A DNA stretch of 9,045 nucleotides, taken from NCBI GenBank assembly GCA_012840905.1, contig DUVT01000108.1, positions 1-9,045 of the forward strand, given 5' to 3'. The position numbers and the translations under genes are program-made. The stretch's first letter is position 1. Every line of letters begins with the position of its first letter. Below the pieces are notes generated by a model. It worked only from the letters and a program-made list of their open reading frames with translations. It ran no database searches and had not been told where the DNA came from. Of this stretch, positions 1 to 6,386 are shown in pieces. The stretch comes from Acholeplasmataceae bacterium (GTDB taxonomy: Bacteria; Bacillota_I; Bacilli_A; ML615J-28; CAG-698).

Positions 1-856
1 CTGTTCCTTTTGGACTCCAACCTAGTAAAGCAATATAATTAATTATTGCTTCAGGTAAATATCCTTTTTCAACAAAATCACCAAAGTAAGCATCACCATG
101 ACGTTTACTTAGTTTACGAGTTTCATCTTTCATAATTGGTGTTAGATGTATATATTTAGGAATTTCCCAGCCAAATGCTTCATACAACAAGTTATATTTT
201 GGAGTACTACTTAAATACTCATTCCCACGAATAACATGGGTAATAGCCATTAAGTGATCATCAACAACATTTGCAAAGTTATATGTAGGCATACCATCTG
301 ACTTAATTAATATATGGTCTTCTAATTCTTTATTTTCAATTTGGATTTTTCCAAACACTAAATCTTCAAATTCACTTACTCCTTCAGTAGGCATGTTTTG
401 TCTAATAACATAGGGTTCGCCACTTACGAGCTTTTTTTCTATTTCTTCTTTTGGTAAGTGCAAGCAGTGTTTATCATATTTTGTTATTCCTTGGGCTTTT
501 AGATTAGCTAATCGTTCTTTATCGCAAAAACAATAATAGGCAACACCTTTATCAACTAACTCTTTTGCATAATTTTGATAAATTTCTTTGCGCTCACTTT
601 GTACATAGGGACCGTAATTGCCACCTTCGTGTGGACCTTCATCAATTTCAATTCCTGCTTGTTTTAAAGTATCGTAAATAACTTCTACTGCACCAGGTAC
701 AAATCTTTCTAAATCCGTATCCTCGATTCGTAAAATAAATGTACCATTATTTTGTCTTGCAAACAAATAAGCATATAGAGCTGAGCGTAAGTTTCCTACA
801 TGCATAAAGCCTGTTGGACTTGGTGCAAATCTTGTCCTAACTTTCATTTTTTCCAT
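1..856 (-). CDS. gltX: Glutamyl-tRNA synthetase, partial (C-terminal part beyond the left edge)
   Basis: This class I aminoacyl-tRNA synthetase charges tRNA-Glu (and tRNA-Gln in bacteria that use the indirect amidation route) in the cytoplasm. The frame was read by hand on the minus strand and gives about 285 codons before it leaves the window. It opens [16 protein letters not shown] and contains the HIGH-type motif as HVGN (residues 19-22), the conserved LRSALY helix after it, and the KMSKS-type loop as KLSKR (248-252). Between them lies a zinc site of the bacterial GluRS type, C109-x-C111 and C131-x-H133. The ATG at 856 is chosen because GGAG sits about 9 bases upstream; the ATG two codons later is less well spaced. 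A terminator-like hairpin lies only 22 bases upstream, so expression may depend on read-through or on a promoter inside the preceding gene. A non-discriminating form cannot be told from a discriminating one here. Confidence 0.96.
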   Translation of the reverse strand, partial: MEKMKVRTRFAPSPTGFMHVGNLRSALYAYLFARQNNGTFILRIEDTDLERFVPGAVEVIYDTLKQAGIEIDEGPHEGGNYGPYVQSERKEIYQNYAKELVDKGVAYYCFCDKERLANLKAQGITKYDKHCLHLPKEEIEKKLVSGEPYVIRQNMPTEGVSEFEDLVFGKIQIENKELEDHILIKSDGMPTYNFANVVDDHLMAITHVIRGNEYLSSTPKYNLLYEAFGWEIPKYIHLTPIMKDETRKLSKRHGDAYFGDFVEKGYLPEAIINYIALLGWSPKGT

Positions 857-878
857 AACTATACTCCGTTTCTACTTT

Positions 879-910
879 AAAAAAGCGCTTATGAAACTTT
901 TGCGCTTTTT
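879..910 (-). terminator. Intrinsic terminator or attenuator between the ABC-like gene and gltX
   Basis: On the minus strand a 9-bp stem (AAAAAGCGC pairing with GCGCTTTTT) encloses a 13-base loop and is followed by a run of six T. The stop codon of the upstream ABC-like gene (889-891) lies in the loop, so a ribosome finishing that gene would cover the structure. The hairpin ends 22 bases before the gltX start. Confidence 0.7.
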
Positions 911-2622
911 GTTGTTTTAACTTTTTTAATTAATGAACTAAGAACAGATGTTTTATCTTCCAATAATTCATCTACTCTACCATATTCAAGTACTTCATCT
1001 TTACCTAAGATTAAGACTTTATCACATTTTAAGACGCTATAGTTCTTATCGGTTAAGATAATTGTAATTTTATTTTTCAGTTCAAAAATCTCTTGGATTA
1101 ACTGTTCTTCTTTTCTTGGTTCTAGTTTTGAATTAGTTTCATTTAAAATAAAGATTTTTGAATCTTTATAAAAGGCATTCGCAAAGATTATTCTTTGTTT
1201 TAATTCTTCATTTATTGGCATGCTTGGATCTAAAATAGTTTTATCTTTATCTTCTAGATTCACAAGAAAATCTTTTAACCCACTCTTATTTAAAGCATCA
1301 TTATATTTATATTCATCAAACTCAAGTGGATAAATAATATTATTTGCAATTGTATCCCTGAATAGATTACGTTCATCAGGAATTGCAGTAATTAGGCTTC
1401 TTAAGTAAATAGTATTAATTTTATTAAAGTCACAATTATTAATTGAAATGATTCCTTCTTTTGGTCGAACTAGTTTTGTTAAGAGGTCAAACATTACTCG
1501 ATCATTATTATCTTCAATAGATAATACACCAAGTTTTTCTCCTCTTTTTAGTTCAAAGTTTACATCATTTATGCTTAAACTATTAACTGTATATGTAACA
1601 TTTTGGAACTTGAAGGAATGAATTTCATCAAGCGAACTAATTGGTTCTGCTTTAAGTTCACTCCTAACACTAATAATCTCTTCTAATGATTCTAGTTCAT
1701 TTTCAATGAAGCTAGGCATTATAGTGTTATACATTAATTGACTGAAAAGTCGATATACAATTGGAGTCATTAAAACTACAGCTGTTATTGTACCCGGTAT
1801 CGGTGCAAATCTTGTAGATTGATATCCACCAATTCCAAGAAGTAGTGCAAGTAGTAGGCCAACTAATAAGTCAAATAGTTTATGATCTTTTACATCTTTC
1901 AATAAACTATGAGTTTTCTTTGTAGCAATATACTCTTCATTTATTTTTGCCATCTCTTCTTCTTCTAATACTATTCCGTTACGTAGTTTTATACTTCTTA
2001 AATTAACTAAATCATCTTTAATTTTGTTTGCTCTAGCATCATATGATGTAGTTGCTTTTGTATCAAGTTTACCAAAGTATTTATCATAACTTCTAACTAA
2101 CATATAGAAAATTGGTAATGCACCAAAAGTAATTGCTCCTAGAACTGGGCTAATTATCATCATTGAAATAAAGTAACCAATGATGTAAATTAAATTCCTA
2201 AAGAATACAAACCAGTTTCTTCCAATATAGACTTCACCAATATAATTAGCATCATTAACAATTTTTGTTGCGATTAACTCTTTATCAAACTTCTCAAATT
2301 CATTTATCTCTGAACGCAAGCTTGCAGAGTATGCAGCATTAGTTAAAGATGTTGAAAGATTAGTAGAAATTGATACTACTAAGTTTTTAGTCACTAAGCC
2401 AATCCCAACTAATAATAGTAATGACACCACAAAAGAACCAATCCAAAATGCCAACTTCGGTTCCTCAGCTACTGGAGTTTGAAAAATATTATCAATTAAA
2501 GTTCTCAGTATGAGGATACAAAATACTTGAAGCGCAGCACTGACGATTAAGGTTAGGACTACATATAAAATTTTCGATATTTTCTTTGATAAGGTTTGTG
2601 ATATTAATTCTTTTGTTTTCAT
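889..2622 (-). CDS. ABC-exporter-like membrane protein with a degenerate, probably inactive ATPase domain
   Basis: The 577-aa protein has the layout of a bacterial half-transporter. About six membrane segments lie near residues 16-40, 58-79, 137-158, 161-176, 249-266 and 277-298, followed by a nucleotide-binding-domain fold (about 335-560). Aligned by eye to that fold, Walker A is replaced by SIEDNNDRV (368-376, the lysine position is D374). The Q-loop Gln is D416, the LSGGQ signature reads INEEL (470-474), the Walker B Asp is N494 with E495 kept, the D-loop SALD reads SKLE (498-501), and the switch His is D525. Scaffold segments such as LRS (408-410), LF-DTI (420-425) and KQR (475-477) survive, so this is a true homologue that cannot hydrolyse ATP in the usual way. 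The frame is open throughout, which argues against decay. GAGG stands 8 bases before the ATG. No active partner subunit is in the window. Role unknown: a dead heterodimer partner, a scaffold or a regulator are all possible. Confidence 0.88.
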   Translation of the reverse strand: MKTKELISQTLSKKISKILYVVLTLIVSAALQVFCILILRTLIDNIFQTPVAEEPKLAFWIGSFVVSLLLLVGIGLVTKNLVVSISTNLSTSLTNAAYSASLRSEINEFEKFDKELIATKIVNDANYIGEVYIGRNWFVFFRNLIYIIGYFISMMIISPVLGAITFGALPIFYMLVRSYDKYFGKLDTKATTSYDARANKIKDDLVNLRSIKLRNGIVLEEEEMAKINEEYIATKKTHSLLKDVKDHKLFDLLVGLLLALLLGIGGYQSTRFAPIPGTITAVVLMTPIVYRLFSQLMYNTIMPSFIENELESLEEIISVRSELKAEPISSLDEIHSFKFQNVTYTVNSLSINDVNFELKRGEKLGVLSIEDNNDRVMFDLLTKLVRPKEGIISINNCDFNKINTIYLRSLITAIPDERNLFRDTIANNIIYPLEFDEYKYNDALNKSGLKDFLVNLEDKDKTILDPSMPINEELKQRIIFANAFYKDSKIFILNETNSKLEPRKEEQLIQEIFELKNKITIILTDKNYSVLKCDKVLILGKDEVLEYGRVDELLEDKTSVLSSLIKKVKTTKSAKVS

Positions 2623-2648
2623 AATATTTTCCTCAATCTTCTTACATT

Positions 2649-2677
2649 ATAATACACTAAAATTGTCATTTTGTAAA
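2649..2677 (-). promoter_or_regulatory. Sigma-A-type promoter of the ABC-like gene
   Basis: On the minus strand TTTACA (2677-2672) is separated by 17 bases from TATTAT (2654-2649), five of six matches in each box. A second overlapping TATAAT lies 3 bases further on. Transcription would start near 2642, about 20 bases before the ATG. Confidence 0.6.
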
Positions 2678-2721
2678 GTCAAAGAATAATTAGACCACAA
2701 ATTAAAAATTTATATTTAAAA

Positions 2722-2750
2722 TTGATTTAATATTTATCTTAGGGTATAAT
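2722..2750 (+). promoter_or_regulatory. Sigma-A-type promoter of coaD
   Basis: TTGATT (2722-2727), a 17-base spacer and a perfect TATAAT (2745-2750). The expected start near 2757 leaves a leader of about 12 bases that consists of little more than the ribosome site AGAGGTGG. It is divergent from the promoter of the ABC-like gene. Confidence 0.75.
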
Positions 2751-2768
2751 AACTAAAAGAGGTGGAAT

Positions 2769-3260
2769 ATGAAAATAGCAGTTTATCCAGGCTCTTTCGA
2801 CCCAGTATCAAATGGACATCTAGATATCATTGAAAGAGCAGCAAAAGTGTTTGACTTAGTCTATGTTTTAGTAAGTCTAAACCCAAATAAAAAATATGTA
2901 TTTACAGATGAAGAACGAGTTGATTTATTAAAAGAAGCAACAAAACATATAAAAAATGTAATTGTAGAAGCTTCAAGTCAATTAGTACTAGAATATGCAA
3001 AAGCAAGAAACTGTTCAGTAATTATTAGAGGAATGAGAAACTTCAATGACTATCAAAGTGAAATAACACTATTTCAATTTAACCAAACTATTGATAAGTC
3101 AATTGATACATTTATTTTATTCCCTTCAACTGCTAACCTTTTCTTATCTTCTTCTGCTATTAAAGAACTAGTTTTATTTAATAAATCAATTGAAAGTTTC
3201 GTTCCTAAGGGACTTGCAAATAAAATTACAAATATAATTAAAGAACGCTTGAAATTATAA
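2769..3260 (+). CDS. coaD: Phosphopantetheine adenylyltransferase
   Basis: CoaD makes dephospho-CoA from 4'-phosphopantetheine and ATP, the fourth step of coenzyme A synthesis from pantothenate, in the cytoplasm. The 163-aa length is normal for the bacterial family. The N-terminus has YPGSFDPVSNGHLDI, the nucleotidyltransferase signature with the phosphate-binding GSFDP turn (8-12) and the catalytic His of NGH (H17). The middle holds the RGMRNFNDYQSE segment, matching the family's RGLR-x-x-x-DFE-E block, and the C-terminal part has the LSSSAIKEL helix start that contacts the ATP phosphates, followed by FVP. AGAGGTGG stands just before the ATG. The gene appears monocistronic: it has its own promoter, and a hairpin terminator begins at its stop codon. 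It is not next to rsmD, its partner in many Firmicutes. Confidence 0.97.
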   Translation: MKIAVYPGSFDPVSNGHLDIIERAAKVFDLVYVLVSLNPNKKYVFTDEERVDLLKEATKHIKNVIVEASSQLVLEYAKARNCSVIIRGMRNFNDYQSEITLFQFNQTIDKSIDTFILFPSTANLFLSSSAIKELVLFNKSIESFVPKGLANKITNIIKERLKL

Positions 3261-3289
3261 ACGAGAACTAATTTAGTTCTCGTTTTCTT
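3259..3289 (+). terminator. Shared hairpin terminator between coaD and the serine dehydratase gene
   Basis: An 11-bp perfect stem, AACGAGAACTA with TAGTTCTCGTT (3260-3270 and 3274-3284), is followed on the plus strand by TTTTCTT. The left arm starts inside the coaD stop codon. The right arm holds the last codons (Glu-Asn-Glu-Asn) of the convergent dehydratase gene and part of its stop. Only the plus-strand side has a good T tract, so it suits coaD best; the minus strand reads GTTTATAATTT after the stem. Confidence 0.8.
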
Positions 3290-4484
3290 CATATGTAGGC
3301 AGCTTAATTTTAGCTAAGCCACCAAGTGATGTTTCACGATAATTTTCGTGTAAATCTTTACCAGTTTCTTTTAAAGATTTAACTACATCATCTAATGTTA
3401 TATAATGTTTACCATCAGTTAAAATAGCAAATTTTGCTGAATCAATTGCTCTTCTTGCTGATAAGGCATTTCTCTCAATACATGGAATTTGTACATATCC
3501 CAATACAGGATCACATGTCATTCCTAGATGATGTTCGAGAGCAATTTCTGCTGCATACTCGATATGGTAGTTTGTTCCACCTTCTAAATAGGCAATCGCA
3601 GCAGCAGTCATTGAACAAGCTGTTCCTACCTCGCCTTGACAGCCTACTTCAGCTCCACTAATTGAGGCATTGTGTTTTACTAAATTTCCAATTAATCCAC
3701 CAACTAATACAGCCTTGCATATTTCTTCAATGCTATAACCATAAATGTTATGATATGCATACATTACTCCAGGCATAACCCCACTAGCACCACAAGTCGG
3801 GCTAGTTACGATTAACCCTCCACTTGCATTTTCTTCACTAACAGCAAGGGTTGCAGCAAATACTAAACTATTAAAGTCTTTATTTTCTAAATATTTTTTA
3901 TAAATATTATGTGCTCTTCTTTCAATCTTAAGCGGACCAGGTAGGGCACCTGTCTTTTTTAGGCCCCTTTCGATTGAATTAAACATCACTTTTACAATCT
4001 CTTCTATATAATCTAAAATATCACTATCTTCACACTCTAAAATATATTCTAAAAGTGTAATTTTCCCCTTTTCACAATACTCAAGAATTTCCTTCATTGA
4101 TCTTTGTTTGTAATATGATTTGTGTGAAGTTTCTCTAGGTTCATCTAAATGTTTTAAAGTTCCTCCACCAACAGAAAAAACTAATTCTTCATCAATTAAT
4201 TTATTATCTAAATAGGCAAAAAGCTTCATTCCATTTGGATGATAATCATAATTAATATCAACTCTAAATTTAACTTCAGTCCTATCTCTTCCAAGTGTCT
4301 GATAAATAATCTCATCAGTTAAATGTCCCTTCCCAGTTAAGGCTAGAGAACCATATAACTCAACAACAAACCTATCCGCTTTTTCATTTCTTTCTAAAAA
4401 GCGTTTTGATGCAAACTGTGGACCCATTGTATGGGAACTTGAAGGTCCATAACCAATCTTATATAATTCTTTTAACGTATCCAT
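3273..4484 (-). CDS. sdaA: L-serine dehydratase, single-chain iron-sulfur type
   Basis: This enzyme deaminates L-serine to pyruvate and ammonia using a [4Fe-4S] cluster instead of PLP. The N-terminal beta-type domain carries GPSSSHTMGP near residue 13. The C-terminal alpha-type domain carries TSPTCGASG and the cysteines C282, C324 and C335, spaced C-x41-C-x10-C as in the family's cluster ligands. Both domains are in one chain, as in E. coli SdaA/SdaB and unlike the two-gene form of Bacillus subtilis, but at 403 aa it is shorter than the roughly 455 aa of E. coli. The chain ends in ENEN and lacks the C-terminal Cys that caps the cluster in the Legionella enzyme. The ATG at 4484 is preferred: GAGGTG lies three bases upstream, and a GTG at 4490 overlaps that site. 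Monocistronic, convergent with coaD and divergent from the C26 hydrolase gene. Confidence 0.95.
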   Translation of the reverse strand: MDTLKELYKIGYGPSSSHTMGPQFASKRFLERNEKADRFVVELYGSLALTGKGHLTDEIIYQTLGRDRTEVKFRVDINYDYHPNGMKLFAYLDNKLIDEELVFSVGGGTLKHLDEPRETSHKSYYKQRSMKEILEYCEKGKITLLEYILECEDSDILDYIEEIVKVMFNSIERGLKKTGALPGPLKIERRAHNIYKKYLENKDFNSLVFAATLAVSEENASGGLIVTSPTCGASGVMPGVMYAYHNIYGYSIEEICKAVLVGGLIGNLVKHNASISGAEVGCQGEVGTACSMTAAAIAYLEGGTNYHIEYAAEIALEHHLGMTCDPVLGYVQIPCIERNALSARRAIDSAKFAILTDGKHYITLDDVVKSLKETGKDLHENYRETSLGGLAKIKLPTYEENEN

Positions 4485-4499
4485 AAACACCTCAACTAT

Positions 4500-4508
4500 A
4501 TTATATCA
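4500..4508 (-). promoter_or_regulatory. Extended -10 promoter of the serine dehydratase gene
   Basis: The minus strand reads TGATATAAT, a perfect extended -10 element (TGn plus TATAAT). No good -35 hexamer is found 16-18 bases upstream, which fits an extended -10 promoter. Transcription would start near 4493, placing the GAGGTG ribosome site at the first bases of the mRNA. Confidence 0.6.
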
Positions 4509-4562
4509 CAGTTAACTTTTGATTAACATAGTATATTATGTAGAAAAATAGGTTCAAACTAC

Positions 4563-4591
4563 TTGATTTACTCCTGGCTTTATAGTAAAAT
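4563..4591 (+). promoter_or_regulatory. Sigma-A-type promoter of the C26 hydrolase gene
   Basis: TTGATT (4563-4568), a 17-base spacer and TAAAAT (4586-4591). The -35 box and spacing are the same as those of the coaD promoter. The expected start is near 4598, about 30 bases before the gene. Confidence 0.55.
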
Positions 4592-4613
4592 GCATTATGT
4601 TTAGAAAGGACTT

Positions 4614-4631
4614 ATGGTTGTATTAAAATGA
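4614..4631 (+). CDS. Possible five-codon leader mini-ORF (MVVLK) coupled to the C26 hydrolase
   Basis: ATG at 4614 opens a five-codon frame whose TGA (4629-4631) overlaps the ATG of the hydrolase gene (4628-4630) as ATGA. The only ribosome site, AAAGGA at 4605-4610, is three bases from this ATG and 17 bases from the hydrolase ATG, which is too far for ordinary initiation. Translation of the mini-ORF followed by re-initiation at ATGA would solve this, but the three-base spacing is itself short. The frame is too small for its sequence to be tested alone. Confidence 0.3.
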   Translation: MVVLK

Positions 4632-5287
4632 AACTAATAGGGATTACTCCAAGGATACTTGTAGAAGATGGAGTAGAAAAGCAATTTGTAAATACTAGGT
4701 ATGTAAAACAGTTAACTGATAGAGGATTAAATGTAATTATGATTCTTACAAATAATCCCTATCCTGAAGAAATCTTGAATATGTGTGATGGATTCCTAAT
4801 AACTGGTGGTAATGATATCGACCCTAGTTATTTTGGTGAGACGAATGAAGGTTTATCAAAAAAAGTAATCCCTTCACTCGATGAGTTAGATAAGTTAATT
4901 GTAGAACATGCTGCGAAAACTGGAAAACCTCTACTTGGTATATGTAGAGGCCATCAAGCAATTAATGTGTTTTTAGGCGGGTCCCTTCACCAACATATCG
5001 GTGATGAGCATGAAAAAGTAAAAGTTGATCACTTTGCAACAATGCTTAAAAATAAACTTTTAAACTTTAAAGAAAAGATTAATATCAATTCCTATCATCA
5101 CCAAGCTGTAAATGTGCTTGCTCCTGGTCTTGAAGTGATTGGTACTCATGATGATGGTACTATTGAAGCTTTTATTCACCAAACACTTCCTATAATCGGA
5201 GTTCAATGGCATCCAGAAATCTTGGCAAATAGTGATGAAACTAAAATGATATTCGATACATTTAAAAACTTAGTTGAAAAAAATTAA
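4628..5287 (+). CDS. Class I glutamine amidotransferase-like hydrolase, peptidase C26 (gamma-glutamyl-GABA hydrolase-like)
   Basis: The 219-aa protein belongs to the C26 branch of class I glutamine-amidotransferase folds, which cleave gamma-glutamyl bonds; E. coli PuuD of this branch splits gamma-glutamyl-GABA. The start MKLIGITPR is typical of the branch. Also visible are the oxyanion-strand segment TGGNDIDPSYFGE (59-71), the nucleophile elbow GICRGHQ with C106, NSYHHQAVN (154-162), and VQWHPE with catalytic H195 and E197. The triad is complete, so activity is likely. No other putrescine or GABA pathway gene is nearby, so the substrate is uncertain. No start codon lies upstream in frame, which fixes the start at 4628 despite poor ribosome-site spacing. 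The gene stands alone between its own promoter and a terminator that begins at its stop codon. Confidence 0.9.
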   Translation: MKLIGITPRILVEDGVEKQFVNTRYVKQLTDRGLNVIMILTNNPYPEEILNMCDGFLITGGNDIDPSYFGETNEGLSKKVIPSLDELDKLIVEHAAKTGKPLLGICRGHQAINVFLGGSLHQHIGDEHEKVKVDHFATMLKNKLLNFKEKININSYHHQAVNVLAPGLEVIGTHDDGTIEAFIHQTLPIIGVQWHPEILANSDETKMIFDTFKNLVEKN

Positions 5288-5310
5288 AACCAGCACTTTG
5301 CTGGTTTTTT
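5286..5310 (+). terminator. Intrinsic terminator of the C26 hydrolase gene
   Basis: A perfect 10-bp stem, AAAACCAGCA with TGCTGGTTTT (5286-5295 and 5299-5308), has a three-base loop and a T tract continuing to 5310. It overlaps the last two bases of the gene's stop codon. The left arm is A-rich, so it could also stop the convergent methyltransferase transcript, which ends 16 bases away. Confidence 0.85.
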
Positions 5311-5325
5311 ATTTTAGTATTCATC

Positions 5326-6243
5326 TCAATCTTCTTTTTGATATACATCTATAATATTTATCGTTTCTCCCTCATAATTTAAACTTATATCTTTATGGCC
5401 TTCCCCAAATTCTTTTTCGATTATCTCAACTAATTCTTTGTGTACTTTTCTATGAACATCATAAGGAATATCAAACTTAGCATAATCAGTTCTATTTCTT
5501 TCTCTTAGTAAATAGCGCTCTACATTTAATGTTCCAAAATATCGGACAGGATTAGTTTCTAATCTAGTTTTATATTTAAATAAATTTCCTATACTTAAAA
5601 ATATATTAAAATCTTCATTATATTGCTTTTGTTTGTATCCTAACTCTCTAACAATTAACCAATAGTTTTTATTATAAAGTTCTTTTATTTTCTTATAAGT
5701 ATTTCCGTTTTCTAAAAAATAACTTTTCGCACTTTCACTAATTTGAATAAAGTAACCACCTTTTTTTAAAACTCTATGGATTTCTTCTAGTACTCTTTCA
5801 GGACTATTAAGTAAGTGAAATAAATTATTTGCTATTACTAAATCAACTGAATTATCAATTAAGGGAATATTATAAGCATCTGCTCTTACTACGTATACAT
5901 TATCTAGATCCTTAGCTTCATCACTTAAATATACTAACCCACTTTTTGCAATATCAATTGAAATAACATCAAAGCCCAATTTTCCAAGTTCAAGACTTAA
6001 ATCACCTTCACCACAACCTACATCTAATATTATTTGTACATCCAAATTTTCTTTTATCTTACGTGCTAATTCTTCTTGAATTTTATTTACCTTTAAATAA
6101 TAATCAGTTACATAATCAAAATCACTTTTAATATTCCAATCGATAAAGTTATATATATTAAATTCATTTTTAATGTCCATTTGACATTTACAATTTTTTA
6201 ATGTTCTTACATTCAAACAGTTAGGACAAACAAATATTTTCAT
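5326..6243 (-). CDS. SAM-dependent methyltransferase with N-terminal zinc-ribbon-like Cys cluster
   Basis: The 305-aa protein begins with a short Cys cluster, C6-x2-C9-x8-C18-x-C20, that looks like a small zinc-binding knuckle. A class I Rossmann methyltransferase domain follows: motif I is LDVGCGEG (73-80), the acidic end of strand 2 is D97, the ADAYNIP segment (121-127) is the usual adenine-side motif, and DLVIANNLFHLL is motif IV, continuing into VLKKGGYF. About 130 C-terminal residues have no feature I recognise. RlmA-type 23S rRNA methyltransferases also join a Zn knuckle to this fold, but the cysteine spacing and C-terminus here do not match closely, so that is only an analogy. The substrate is unknown. 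GAGGT lies 6 bases before the ATG. The gene stands alone and converges on the C26 hydrolase gene. Confidence 0.85.
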   Translation of the reverse strand: MKIFVCPNCLNVRTLKNCKCQMDIKNEFNIYNFIDWNIKSDFDYVTDYYLKVNKIQEELARKIKENLDVQIILDVGCGEGDLSLELGKLGFDVISIDIAKSGLVYLSDEAKDLDNVYVVRADAYNIPLIDNSVDLVIANNLFHLLNSPERVLEEIHRVLKKGGYFIQISESAKSYFLENGNTYKKIKELYNKNYWLIVRELGYKQKQYNEDFNIFLSIGNLFKYKTRLETNPVRYFGTLNVERYLLRERNRTDYAKFDIPYDVHRKVHKELVEIIEKEFGEGHKDISLNYEGETINIIDVYQKED

Positions 6244-6261
6244 AATCTTACCTCTAATTTA

Positions 6262-6290
6262 ATTGTATCTTAATATTAATTATTATTCAA
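6262..6290 (-). promoter_or_regulatory. Sigma-A-type promoter of the methyltransferase gene
   Basis: On the minus strand TTGAAT (6290-6285), a 17-base spacer and TACAAT (6267-6262, five of six). The start is expected near 6255, leaving a leader of about 12 bases with GAGGT (6254-6250) at its very beginning. Confidence 0.6.
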
Positions 6291-6300
6291 CAATAACAAT

Positions 6301-6347
6301 CATTTGATGCGGTGCAGGTGATAACATCACCATATAGTATCCATCAG
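6301..6347 (-). other. GC-richer structured island between two transcription units; function unknown
   Basis: About 47 bases of clearly higher G+C than the surrounding intergenic DNA. It contains the inverted repeat GGTGAT-AAC-ATCACC (6317-6331) flanked by a looser TGATG/CATCA pair (6305-6309 and 6342-6346). On the minus strand, ATG at 6333 opens a 16-codon frame, MVMLSPAPHQMIVIVE, ending in TAA at 6285-6283. Only a weak GGA precedes it. It could be a micropeptide, the remnant of a lost gene, an operator or a structured RNA; the sequence alone does not decide. Confidence 0.35.
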
Positions 6348-6349
6348 CC

Positions 6350-6386
6350 AAAAAAATAGTTAAGAGAAAATCTCTTAACTATTTTT
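6350..6386 (-). terminator. Intrinsic terminator of the ABC importer operon
   Basis: A perfect inverted repeat of up to 16 bp (6352-6367 and 6371-6386; core TAGTTAAGAGA with TCTCTTAACTA) is followed on the minus strand by seven T. It overlaps two bases of the stop codon (6387-6385) of the substrate-binding lipoprotein gene. Confidence 0.9.

Noticed and set aside
857..900. T-box leader for gltX.
   Set aside because: No T-box core sequence is present and there are only 32 bases between the two genes.
889..2622. Calling the ABC-like gene a pseudogene.
   Set aside because: The frame is open for 577 codons, with a promoter, a ribosome site and a preserved fold; only the ATPase residues are gone, which fits a pseudoenzyme rather than a decaying gene.
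3074..3661. Open frames on the opposite strand of coaD (72 codons) and of the serine dehydratase gene (75 codons).
   Set aside because: They lie wholly or largely inside well-recognised genes, resemble no protein, and have no ribosome sites of their own.
4484..4490. GTG at 4490 as the start of the serine dehydratase.
   Set aside because: The GTG is part of the GAGGTG ribosome site itself; the ATG at 4484 has that site directly upstream and gives the usual N-terminus.
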